The position numbers were made by a program, and so were the translations under genes. This document shows positions 17,331 to 25,199 of a stretch of 45,024 bases of DNA, piece by piece. The DNA is from Clostridia bacterium (GTDB lineage Bacteria; Bacillota; Clostridia; Christensenellales; Aristaeellaceae). The stretch is taken from positions 1 through 45,024 of the forward strand of contig JAFQIB010000063.1 of NCBI GenBank assembly GCA_017397765.1. Direction: 5' to 3'. The notes under the pieces are model-generated. The model saw only the letters and a program-made list of their open reading frames with translations, was not told the DNA's origin and ran no database searches. The first letter of the stretch is position 1; each line of letters opens with the position of its first letter.

Positions 17331-17382
17331 CCTTTTTGCATATTGATAGCACGCTTTACTTTATTGCAATCCTACGAGCAAT

Positions 17383-17952
17383 TCAACGCGCCTGATCCAT
17401 CTGAATGGTTGCAGCAATCGTCTCCGCTGCCAGTTGGGATCCTGCCGACGACGGATGGTAATGGTCTCCGACATCGTAGAGCTGGATTGTCTTGCGGCTT
17501 GCTGCAAACACCTGGCCCACCGGCGCAAGCAAGGCCTGATTTGCTTCTGCCGCAGTACGGTATTCCGCCGACAGCTTCTTCTGCATCTCAAAGAACGTCA
17601 TACCTGTGGAAGCCAGCGTATCGCTGCCCTCCTCATAAGCCCAGGTTTCGTACAGGACGGGCGTTGCACCTGCTGCGCGGATCATCTGAGACAGAGCCGC
17701 AACGGCCCGAGTGAACTCCATTGGGTGCGTAATCGGCCCTTGGCTCTGGTCCTGTAGGACAACGTAATCCCACCGTTCCTCCGTCAGCAGCTTGTGGGTG
17801 ACGGCACACAGCTCGTCAGAAGGGTCAATGTGCTGGTGCAGATAAGCGCCGCCGCGCAGGTTCCCCTTCACCTCGGCGTTCAGGAGTTCCGCAACCATCT
17901 CAGGAAGGTCATGAAAAAATGTAAAGCTATTTCCCAGAAACAAAATCCTCAT
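17383..17952 (-). CDS. Small SGNH-fold hydrolase (candidate carbohydrate esterase)
   Basis: 189 residues, cytoplasmic. Block I is ILFLGNSFTFFHDLP with nucleophile S9; a middle block reads WDYVVLQDQSQGP (about residues 61-73); and the catalytic D163 and H166 are in GDHYHPSSAG. This arrangement and length fit small SGNH/DUF4886-like esterases. Because it follows an alpha-L-rhamnosidase by 14 nt and is the last gene of the operon, deacetylation of an imported, acetylated oligosaccharide is a reasonable guess. The start is ATG 17952; the GAGGAG site about 10 nt upstream also precedes an out-of-frame ATG at 17963-17961 whose reading frame is only MATYEDFVSGK, so initiation could be leaky. A terminator follows at 17296-17330. 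Confidence 0.8.
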   Translation of the reverse strand: MRILFLGNSFTFFHDLPEMVAELLNAEVKGNLRGGAYLHQHIDPSDELCAVTHKLLTEERWDYVVLQDQSQGPITHPMEFTRAVAALSQMIRAAGATPVLYETWAYEEGSDTLASTGMTFFEMQKKLSAEYRTAAEANQALLAPVGQVFAASRKTIQLYDVGDHYHPSSAGSQLAAETIAATIQMDQAR

Positions 17953-17966
17953 ATGTTGCCATCTCC

Positions 17967-20150
17967 TCACTCCTGATGAAACACATAGCTGCCCGTCGGA
18001 ACTTTGTGAACCTTTCCACCCAGTCTGATCTCCGCCTGCACCGGCGTAGCGATGTCATACCTCCAACCGCCTGTATGCACTTTGCTCCACCGGGAGGACA
18101 CCAGCCCGTGACGGGTCTCCACGGAAGCCTCGAACCAGTCCAGTTTCTCCGAGGGATGGGGTTCGATACAGACCTTCTCGTACGCCGGTTCATCCTCGCA
18201 AACCTGAATACCCGCTGCCACGCCGTACATCCAGTCAGCCACCGAACCGTAGGCATAATGGTTGAAGGAATTCATGTCCCGGCTCCAGAAGCCGCCATCC
18301 TGCATAATGCCATCCCAGTGCTCCCAGATGGTCGTGGCGCCTTTGGTGATCGGGTACAGCCAGGAGGGATATTCCCGGCGCAGCAGCAGCTCATAGGCCA
18401 GCTCGGTATGCCCGTAATCGCTGAGTACATGCAGGATATAGGGCGTACCGACAAAGCCGGTCTTCAGCTGCACACCTGCTTCCCGCACTATCCGCGCCAG
18501 CTGATCAGCAGCCTTCTGACAATCCTCCGCCAGATGGAAATGCACCGCAAGGATGCACTCCGTCTGCGTCATATATTCGGGGTATGCCTTGCGGAAGGCC
18601 GTCACGATACGCCCATGAAGCTGCTCATAAGCTGAAACATCCTCACCCAGCACCTTGCCAGCTCTGATGACCAGCTCCGTAGAATAGGCATAGAAGGAGC
18701 TGGCGATGAAGTCCTCCCGGCTGGACCCCTTGTAGCTGCCGCTGGGGGCGTCCAGACCCAGCCAGTCCGCATAGTGCCAGCAGCCCGTCCACAGATCCGG
18801 CGTGGTGGTGATGGTGCCGATATAGTCCACCCACCTGCGCATGCTGGGGAACTGACGGCGCAGCAGCGCCACGTTGCCGTATGCGCGGTAAACCTCCCAC
18901 GGGACGATGACTGCCGCATCACCCCAGGCCGCGCTGGCGGTTCCGCGCTCATTCACATGGGTCAGCACATCCGGCACCACAGCGCCCACATAGCCATCCT
19001 CATGCTGATCTGCCGCCACATCATTCAGCCACTTGGCAAAGAATCGCTCCGCATCATAATTGAGGCAGGCCGTGCGGGTAAACACCTGGGCATCGCCCAT
19101 CCAGCCAAAGCGCTCGTCGCGCTGGGGGCAGTCCGTGGGGACGTCAACAAAATTCGATTTCTGTCCCCAGATGATGTTGGAGAACAGCTGGTTCAGCATC
19201 GGATCGGAGGTGCGGATATAGCCCGTACGCTTCATGTCCGAGTGCACCGCAATGCCTGTAAAGCTGCTTTCGTCCGCCTTCTCCACGCCGCCGGGGAATT
19301 CGTTCACCCGGATGTAGCGGAAGCCGTAGAAGGTCAGCCTGGTCTTGTAGGTCTGCTGACCATCCCGGCAGATATAATGATAGAGACATTTTGCTTCGCG
19401 GTAATTCTCGTTGTAGAAATTGCCTTCCTTGTCCAGCACTTCCGCAAAGGAAACGTCCACCACTTCTCCGGCCTTCGCGTCAAGGTTGACCTCCAGGAAG
19501 CCGGTCAGCTCCTGTCCGAAATCAATGACCCGTTCGCCCTTGGGCGTGGTGAAAACGCGGACTGCATAGATCCTTTCCTGTTCCCGGACGGGATCGCCCT
19601 CCTGCGGGATCAAGGTGTCCGTCGGCCCGTCGAAGCACACGGCAGTGCTGATCTCCTGTGGCACGAAGGTCGCGTCGTACACTTCTCCGTCGTACAGCTC
19701 GGAGAAGCGCACCTGACTCTCGCTGACCGTCCAGCTTTCATCGGTGATGATCGTCTCCGTCGTGCCGTCGGCATAGGTGATCACCAGCTCAGCAGTAATG
19801 CCCGCAGGCTTTTTGACCAATTCCGTCTGGATGGTACCATCCTTCCAGCACATCAGGTGGCTGCGATACCACCCCCGCCCCAGCAGCACAGTCAGCTCAT
19901 TATCATGCGCAACCAAGTCCGTCACGTCGTAGCTTTGTACCTGCAATCGCTTGGGGTAGGTCGTCCAGCCGGGGGCCAACACATCTTCGCTGACCCTCAC
20001 ACCATTGATTGCGGCCTCATACACGCCCATGCCGGTCAAACGCAGCACGGCAGAAGTCACAGGCTTTTTCGCCTCAAAATGCTTCGCAAACAGCGGCGCT
20101 TTGCTTTCCGGCTCCCAGGATGGTTTGATCCACTTTGCGTTCCAATTCAT
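17967..20150 (-). CDS. GH78 alpha-L-rhamnosidase, cytoplasmic
   Basis: 727 residues, no signal peptide. N-terminal beta-sandwich domains (about residues 1-260, with RLTGMGVYEAAINGVRV and LGRGWYR) are typical of inverting alpha-L-rhamnosidases. The (alpha/alpha)6 barrel begins near residue 300 and carries TDCPQRDERFGWMGDAQ with candidate general-acid region D340/D345/E346, and the candidate base E610 in TTIWEHWDG. A C-terminal sandwich (VETRHGLVSSRW to YVFHQE) ends the protein. It removes terminal alpha-L-rhamnose from oligosaccharides of pectin, arabinogalactan or plant glycosides. The start is ATG 20150 after GGAGGG. It lies 48 nt after the cytoplasmic GH43 gene and 14 nt before the esterase gene. 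Confidence 0.92.
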   Translation of the reverse strand: MNWNAKWIKPSWEPESKAPLFAKHFEAKKPVTSAVLRLTGMGVYEAAINGVRVSEDVLAPGWTTYPKRLQVQSYDVTDLVAHDNELTVLLGRGWYRSHLMCWKDGTIQTELVKKPAGITAELVITYADGTTETIITDESWTVSESQVRFSELYDGEVYDATFVPQEISTAVCFDGPTDTLIPQEGDPVREQERIYAVRVFTTPKGERVIDFGQELTGFLEVNLDAKAGEVVDVSFAEVLDKEGNFYNENYREAKCLYHYICRDGQQTYKTRLTFYGFRYIRVNEFPGGVEKADESSFTGIAVHSDMKRTGYIRTSDPMLNQLFSNIIWGQKSNFVDVPTDCPQRDERFGWMGDAQVFTRTACLNYDAERFFAKWLNDVAADQHEDGYVGAVVPDVLTHVNERGTASAAWGDAAVIVPWEVYRAYGNVALLRRQFPSMRRWVDYIGTITTTPDLWTGCWHYADWLGLDAPSGSYKGSSREDFIASSFYAYSTELVIRAGKVLGEDVSAYEQLHGRIVTAFRKAYPEYMTQTECILAVHFHLAEDCQKAADQLARIVREAGVQLKTGFVGTPYILHVLSDYGHTELAYELLLRREYPSWLYPITKGATTIWEHWDGIMQDGGFWSRDMNSFNHYAYGSVADWMYGVAAGIQVCEDEPAYEKVCIEPHPSEKLDWFEASVETRHGLVSSRWSKVHTGGWRYDIATPVQAEIRLGGKVHKVPTGSYVFHQE

Positions 20151-20198
20151 AATACCCTCCATTGATCTGTAACAGAGAAATCGATCACTGCTCGCATC

Positions 20199-22379
20199 TC
20201 ATTCTTCGCTTATGTACAACGTCTCAAATCCCAGGCCGTCCGTGCTGGCACTGATACCCACGCGGCCGGCAATCAGCGGTATGGGGTCGGTGTATTCCAG
20301 CAGCAGGCCGTTCTCGCCCTCCACAGAGATGCGGCTGCCCTTGACACGCAGGGTCAGCTTCATCTGACTGCCCCATTCCATGGTGATAGGCATTTCTGCC
20401 AGAACCGTTTCGGTGTACTCCTGTTTGCACAGGCGGATGCTGTTCTCTGTCACATGCATCGCATAGGCAAAGCGTGCCGCCGCCACCTGATGAGGATGCC
20501 ATGTTTCCCGGTCGGAACGGATGTAGGCGCTGATGCGGGCTTCCGGCGCACAGGGCTTGCAGTTGATGACCATGTGCAGCGCACAGTCCCGCCAATGGGC
20601 GCCGAACCAGTCCGCGCCGCCAAACCAGGCTTCGCCGTAGCCCTCTGCCGCCGTGTAGCCGCAGAATTTGCGGTGCATGCTGTTCCGCTGCTTGTGCCCG
20701 ATGACATGGAGCCTGCCGCCAGACACATCCTCGCCCTTGTCAATGATGACAGCAGGGGCGAAGTCATCCGCCTCGGTGAGGTAAATGCGGTCGATGATGA
20801 CTGTCTCCTCCGCAGCGATGGTCATGGTCTGCCGACCGGCATCCAGTATCACCGTGCCGAAATAGCGCTTCTCCATGCGATCCTGCGTAGCTGCGCCGGT
20901 GGGCTGAGCGATCATTGTCCACCCGTTGACCAGCAGCGTAGTGGGCGCGTCGGAGGCCTTCACTGTCATCGCCAAATGGTATTTGCCCGCCTGCCAGACA
21001 TTCAGGGCATAGGCGACTGTCTCGCCGGGGCGCACCACCAACGCATTGCAGCCGGTTTCACCTTCCGCCGTTTCGCTGCAGGCTGTGCCGTGCGCCGCGT
21101 CAAATGCGCCGGGGACAGGCTTGTCAGCCGCAGCATCCGCGCTTCCCTGAGCCACATCGGAGAAGCCGATGAAGGAAGGTTCACAGCCCGCGCCAATGCC
21201 AATCTTGCCGCCGCCCAGCTTCGTCTGCTTGCGTAAAAATTCCATGCCGTTGACGCACAGCACCAGCAGCCCCATATGCAGGCTGACCTTGATGGTGATG
21301 AGCGCATCCGTGGCCACATTGCCAGGGAATACGCCATTTTCACCCGTGGAGAGCGTCCAGCGGCGGTCTTTGCCGATGGTCAGCATCACGCCGGAGAAGC
21401 ACACGCTGCCCGTGTCCTCCCTCAGGCGGATGTTGATCTCCGCCGTGTAGGTATCCGGCGCAGCCACGGGCAGCAGGCCGTCCACCAGATCCTTGCCGCA
21501 ACGGCTGACGCACACGGGCTGCACCGGCGCAGCCTGATGCCACCATGTTGCATTGGTGTACATGCGGTCACCGTTGAAAAACAGGCGGTCAATGCAAAGC
21601 GAACGATGCAGCGGGTTGTTGCGCTCGCCGATGATGTTTTTGTGATAGACGATATACATGGTATCCATGTCCGGGCCGACGCAGGTGGAGGAATGGCCCA
21701 GGGCGTGGTACTCGTCGCGGGTCTCCAGCAGGAGCATACCGTCCCGCAGTCTGCGGTAGCCGCGATCTGCACCCTTGCGGGAGACGGTGTAGTCCACATG
21801 ATAGCCCCGGCAGCAGACGTGGTTGCCCGTGTCGGTCAGAAAATAGCGGCCGTCCCGCTTGATGACCTGGGGGCCTTCTGTCCAGTGCCCCAGCCAGCTG
21901 GCCTCGATGACCTTGCTGCGCACGTCAATCTCTCCAGGATTGGGCATCTCGTGCACACGGATGCCCTGATGGCTCGCCCGGTAAAACCAGCTGCGGCCAT
22001 CGTCATCCACGAAAATGCTGCCGTCGATGCCTACGCCCAGGTTGTCGCTGACCACCTCGAAGGGGCCGAGGGGACTGTCAGACTTGAGCAGATAGTGTCC
22101 GCTGCCCTTGGGGGACGTGACCATCCAGAACCTGCCCGCGTTGTAGGCGACCTCTGGGGCATATGCGCCGATGGTGCGCTCGTCCGTGCAGACAAAGCCG
22201 TAATAGTCAAAATGGATCATATCCTCGCTGACCCAGCACTTAATGCCCGGTAAATGGCTGTGGCTGGAGCAGTAGAGGTAGAATCGGCCGTCGTGGCGCA
22301 TCAGAAAGGGGTCGCCGATCTCCCGGCCATCCCACAAGTCGGTCAGCGGATAAGGATTGCGGATCATATCAGGAGACAT
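20199..22379 (-). CDS. Cytoplasmic GH43-family glycosidase with C-terminal beta-sandwich domains
   Basis: 726 residues, no signal peptide. The five-bladed propeller spans about residues 1-300, with catalytic base D23 in IGDPFLM, pKa-modulating D119 in GIDGSIF and acid E168 in HWTEGP. Two further sandwich domains follow, one with LVLCVNGMEFLRKQTKLGGGKIGIG, typical of domains attached to GH43 enzymes. It resembles the two secreted GH43 proteins of the same operon in shared segments such as SPLGPFE, ALGHSST/GLGHSSN and TGNHVC, so the three are paralogues. Known GH43 activities include beta-xylosidase, alpha-L-arabinofuranosidase and beta-galactosidase; which applies here is not decidable. The start is ATG 22379 after GGAGGTGC, only 38 nt beyond a terminator-like hairpin. 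Confidence 0.9.
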   Translation of the reverse strand: MSPDMIRNPYPLTDLWDGREIGDPFLMRHDGRFYLYCSSHSHLPGIKCWVSEDMIHFDYYGFVCTDERTIGAYAPEVAYNAGRFWMVTSPKGSGHYLLKSDSPLGPFEVVSDNLGVGIDGSIFVDDDGRSWFYRASHQGIRVHEMPNPGEIDVRSKVIEASWLGHWTEGPQVIKRDGRYFLTDTGNHVCCRGYHVDYTVSRKGADRGYRRLRDGMLLLETRDEYHALGHSSTCVGPDMDTMYIVYHKNIIGERNNPLHRSLCIDRLFFNGDRMYTNATWWHQAAPVQPVCVSRCGKDLVDGLLPVAAPDTYTAEINIRLREDTGSVCFSGVMLTIGKDRRWTLSTGENGVFPGNVATDALITIKVSLHMGLLVLCVNGMEFLRKQTKLGGGKIGIGAGCEPSFIGFSDVAQGSADAAADKPVPGAFDAAHGTACSETAEGETGCNALVVRPGETVAYALNVWQAGKYHLAMTVKASDAPTTLLVNGWTMIAQPTGAATQDRMEKRYFGTVILDAGRQTMTIAAEETVIIDRIYLTEADDFAPAVIIDKGEDVSGGRLHVIGHKQRNSMHRKFCGYTAAEGYGEAWFGGADWFGAHWRDCALHMVINCKPCAPEARISAYIRSDRETWHPHQVAAARFAYAMHVTENSIRLCKQEYTETVLAEMPITMEWGSQMKLTLRVKGSRISVEGENGLLLEYTDPIPLIAGRVGISASTDGLGFETLYISEE

Positions 22380-22404
22380 AAAAGCACCTCCACAAGTCAG
22401 AAAA

Positions 22405-22439
22405 GCGCGGACAGGCCCTCGCGATGAGGCTGTCCGCGC
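22405..22439 (-). terminator. Terminator-like hairpin inside the operon, after the GH2 gene
   Basis: A 10-bp stem GCGCGGACAG (22405-22414) with CTGTCCGCGC (22430-22439), an inner CTC/GAG, and on the minus strand the tail TTTTCTGACTT. It lies between GH2 (stop 22450) and GH43 (start 22379), leaving no room for a new promoter. Confidence 0.7.
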
Positions 22440-22449
22440 CGGAATTCAC

Positions 22450-24204
22450 TTAACGCTGGTTGTTGATGCGGCGGATCTCATCGATATTCGCCTTGGGGTT
22501 ACGGTCCATATCCAGCAGGCCGTTAACTTCCTGGAATACGTCCGTCAACTGAGTGTAGCAATAGCCCACGAAGCCCGGCATGTGCTTGAAGGCCTGGGTA
22601 ATGGCTTCAAAGCGCTTGAGGAAGGCTTCCTCGTCCTTTGCAGCGCCGTTGTAGCCCCAGTTGTTGCCCTCGGAGTCCTTGGCCATGGCGATGCCGCCGT
22701 ACTCGGTCAGCAGCATGGGCTTGCCGCGATGGTCGTAGCCGCAGGCCGTCACGATGCGGCCTGCACCGGGATTGCCGTCGCAGATGGTGTCCAGGCTGCC
22801 GTATTCGGGGCTGAGCTGCTCCGGCCAGGCGGTGTAGTCATGCACGGTCAGCAGATCGGTGGATGCCTGCTCCCAGCCGTCGTTGCCGGAGACGATGCGG
22901 GTGCCGTCCAAGCTGTGCACCATGTGGTAAAGCGCATCCGCCAGTTCCTGGGCCTCCACCTGCGTCTGGATGTAGGGCACACCCCAGCTCTCGTTGATGG
23001 GCACCCAGGTGATCAGGCAGGGGTGGTTATAGTCGCGCTTGATGGCCTCGGACAGGTCGCGCATCATGTTGCGTTTCTGGCTGTCGCGCAGCCAGTAGGC
23101 GCTGGGCAGCTCGCCCCAGACCAGCAGGCCCAGCTTGTCCGCCCAGTACAGATAGCGGGGATCCTCAAACTTCTGATGCTTGCGGGCACCGTTGTAGCCC
23201 ATGGCCTTGGTCAGCTCAACATCGCGGCGCAGCGCGTCGTCGCTGGGAGCGGTCAGCAATCCGTCCGGCCAGTAGCCCTGATCCAGGATCAGCTTCTGGT
23301 ACAGCACATGATTGTTCAGCAGGATCTTGCCGTTCACCACCTCGACCTTGCGCATGCCGAAGTAGGTGTCCACCTTGTCCACCACTTCGCCGCCCACGAT
23401 GGTCTCGATGGTCAGGTCGTACAGGCGAGGATCATGGGGCCACCACATGTGGAAGCCCTCCAGGCGCTCGTTGTGGCGCAGGAAGAGCTCCGTCTGCACG
23501 CAGCGATCAGAGAGAACCTTCACGTCGCTTACAGCCACCACATCGCCCTTATAGGAGGCCGTCAGCCGGATGGACGCGTCCTTGGGCAGCTCGTTGAGGT
23601 ACACCTCAACCTTCACGCTGGCGCGCTCCAAACAGGGGGTCAGGCGGAAGTCCACGGGGTAATACTCACCCACACCCTCCAGCCACACGCTCTGCCAGAT
23701 GCCGGTCACAGGCGTGTACCAGCACTCGAAGGGCTCAGGGCGGAAGCTCTGCTTGCCGCGGGGCTGGTCGAAGTCCAGGCGATCCTCCGCCCGGACGGTC
23801 AGGGTGTATTCCCCCCCCGCCTCAGTCAGGTCAGTCACGTCAAAGGTGAAGGGGGTATAGCCGCCCTCATGGCCGCCCAGATACTGACCGTCCAGCCACA
23901 CATCGGCGATATAATCCACCGCGCCAAAGTGCAGCAACCGCCGGGCCGTCATATCCGCCGGCACGGTGATCTTCCTCGCGTACCAGACCACATCGCAATG
24001 CTCCTGGCTGTCGATCCCGGAGAGCTTGCTCTGGTAGCAGAAGGGCACCTCGATCTTATGGGTGGCAGGCAGTGCGCGGTACCATTTTTCTTTCTTGCCG
24101 ACCTTCTCCTTGTCGAAGGCAAAGTCCCACTGGCCGTTCAGGGTACACCAGGTTCCGCGAACCCGGTCGGGGCGGGGATAGTCCATGCGCAGGGCTTCAT
24201 TCAT
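22450..24204 (-). CDS. GH2-family glycosidase, cytoplasmic, short form
   Basis: 584 residues: jelly-roll domain (LNGQWDFAFD, YARKITVP, VDYIADVWLDGQYLGGHEGGYTPF), Ig-like domain and TIM barrel. The acid/base is E405 in PINESWG and the nucleophile is E501 in LLTEYGGIA. The barrel replaces the usual SRH/GxxxH segment with LYQKLILDQGYWPDGLLTAP, seen in a GH2 subgroup that includes uronidases and arabinopyranosidases rather than LacZ-type enzymes. No signal peptide. Substrate unknown; with GH78 in the same operon, cleavage of a beta-linked uronic acid or galactose exposed after rhamnose removal is plausible. The start is ATG 24204; the AGAGGAG site is about 9 nt upstream. A terminator-like hairpin follows. 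Confidence 0.88.
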   Translation of the reverse strand: MNEALRMDYPRPDRVRGTWCTLNGQWDFAFDKEKVGKKEKWYRALPATHKIEVPFCYQSKLSGIDSQEHCDVVWYARKITVPADMTARRLLHFGAVDYIADVWLDGQYLGGHEGGYTPFTFDVTDLTEAGGEYTLTVRAEDRLDFDQPRGKQSFRPEPFECWYTPVTGIWQSVWLEGVGEYYPVDFRLTPCLERASVKVEVYLNELPKDASIRLTASYKGDVVAVSDVKVLSDRCVQTELFLRHNERLEGFHMWWPHDPRLYDLTIETIVGGEVVDKVDTYFGMRKVEVVNGKILLNNHVLYQKLILDQGYWPDGLLTAPSDDALRRDVELTKAMGYNGARKHQKFEDPRYLYWADKLGLLVWGELPSAYWLRDSQKRNMMRDLSEAIKRDYNHPCLITWVPINESWGVPYIQTQVEAQELADALYHMVHSLDGTRIVSGNDGWEQASTDLLTVHDYTAWPEQLSPEYGSLDTICDGNPGAGRIVTACGYDHRGKPMLLTEYGGIAMAKDSEGNNWGYNGAAKDEEAFLKRFEAITQAFKHMPGFVGYCYTQLTDVFQEVNGLLDMDRNPKANIDEIRRINNQR

Positions 24205-24236
24205 GCTCCCGTACTCCTCTCATGTGTCCGATATTT

Positions 24237-25181
24237 TTACTTTGCTGTACAATCCAGACGCATCACAATCGCCTGGTTATAATCGCCGAATCTCTCGCCG
24301 AAGAGATTGATACCGCCCTGGTGCAGAGCATCGGGCTTCACGCTGATCCGCACGGCGATATAGGGCTTGTCTGTCAGATGCAGCTGCTCAAGCGTAACGC
24401 CTGAAATCTTCGCGTCATCCAGATAACAGCCTTCGCTTGTTACCTTCCAGCGCTTCATCAGACCATACTGGGTGGAAGACGGCAGCCACCATTCGGGGGT
24501 GAAGCGTCCCTGCCTGCCACCGAAGTCCCCTGGACAGCACCAGGTACCCAGTTCCACGCCGTTGATGCTGACGGTGATGTCACTGGGCCATTCCTTACGG
24601 TAGTTGGGGGCTTCAGAGCATGCCTCGAAGGAGATTGCTATGCATCTGACTTCGCGCCCTGTGATCTCATAGGACGAAAACCGGTACTCCACATATCCCT
24701 GCTGGAACCACAGCAGCTGCGCCCGAAAACGCGATGGGTCATAGAAGGCCGCGGGATTGTCGTTTTCGCCCAGATTTCTTTCATGGCTGAGCAGCCCGCA
24801 GGTGGGGGTCACATCAAAATCCGAATAGGCGCCAATGGGCATATTGTAGAAGAAGCTTTCCATCTCCCTCTGTGCCGTATTTGCCAAATGAATGGAGATA
24901 TTGTCTTTCTTGCGGCTGCACAGCTTGGATACGCCGCGGATCCCGCTCTGGCGCTCGGTGCGGATGAGATCTGCCTCCTCCAGCACCACAATGCTGTTGG
25001 ACACCGTCGAAATCGGCTCGCCAAGGCGCTGGCTCAGCTCCAGCACATTCATGCTGCATACGTCCAGCAGGGAGAGGATCTTCAGCCGCAGTTCGTTGGA
25101 AAGCGCATGGGCTACCTTTTGCAGCCTGCCGGGATCGGACAGGTTCAGATTCAAATTCTTCAACTTTTGCACTCCATTCAT
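24237..25181 (-). CDS. ArsR-like winged-helix regulator with C-terminal ligand-type domain (COG4189-like)
   Basis: 314 residues. The N-terminal winged helix covers about residues 18-92: VAHALSNELRLKILSLLD, then VLELSQRLGEPISTVSNSIVVLEEADLIRTER, with the recognition helix at PISTVSNSIVVLEE. The remaining ~210 residues are beta-rich (ISFEACSEAPNYRKEWPSDITVSINGVELGTW) and look like a sugar-binding or jelly-roll domain, as in predicted regulators of the COG4189 group. It would sense a sugar in the cytoplasm and control this operon or its enzymes. The start is ATG 25181; the upstream site is weak (AAGG overlapping the preceding stop), so coupling to translation of the GH43 gene 18 nt upstream is likely. 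A regulator in the middle of a hydrolase operon implies feedback on its own transcript. Confidence 0.8.
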   Translation of the reverse strand: MNGVQKLKNLNLNLSDPGRLQKVAHALSNELRLKILSLLDVCSMNVLELSQRLGEPISTVSNSIVVLEEADLIRTERQSGIRGVSKLCSRKKDNISIHLANTAQREMESFFYNMPIGAYSDFDVTPTCGLLSHERNLGENDNPAAFYDPSRFRAQLLWFQQGYVEYRFSSYEITGREVRCIAISFEACSEAPNYRKEWPSDITVSINGVELGTWCCPGDFGGRQGRFTPEWWLPSSTQYGLMKRWKVTSEGCYLDDAKISGVTLEQLHLTDKPYIAVRISVKPDALHQGGINLFGERFGDYNQAIVMRLDCTAK

Positions 25182-25199
25182 CAGTTTTGCCGGATGACC

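Larger units (their letters stand above)
16947..17382. other. 436-bp gene-free region with hairpin series
   Basis: Lies between the start of the SH3-repeat gene and the end of the large operon. It holds the hairpins 17171-17235 and the terminator 17296-17330. Short frames across it have no ribosome site. I see no clear promoter for the SH3-repeat gene; TATGAT at about 16973-16978 (minus strand) lacks a -35. Confidence 0.5.

Noticed and set aside
17930-17963. Alternative gene start at ATG 17963 before the SGNH esterase
   Set aside because: It reads MATYEDFVSGK and stops. The esterase frame begins at ATG 17952 with its catalytic GNS motif.
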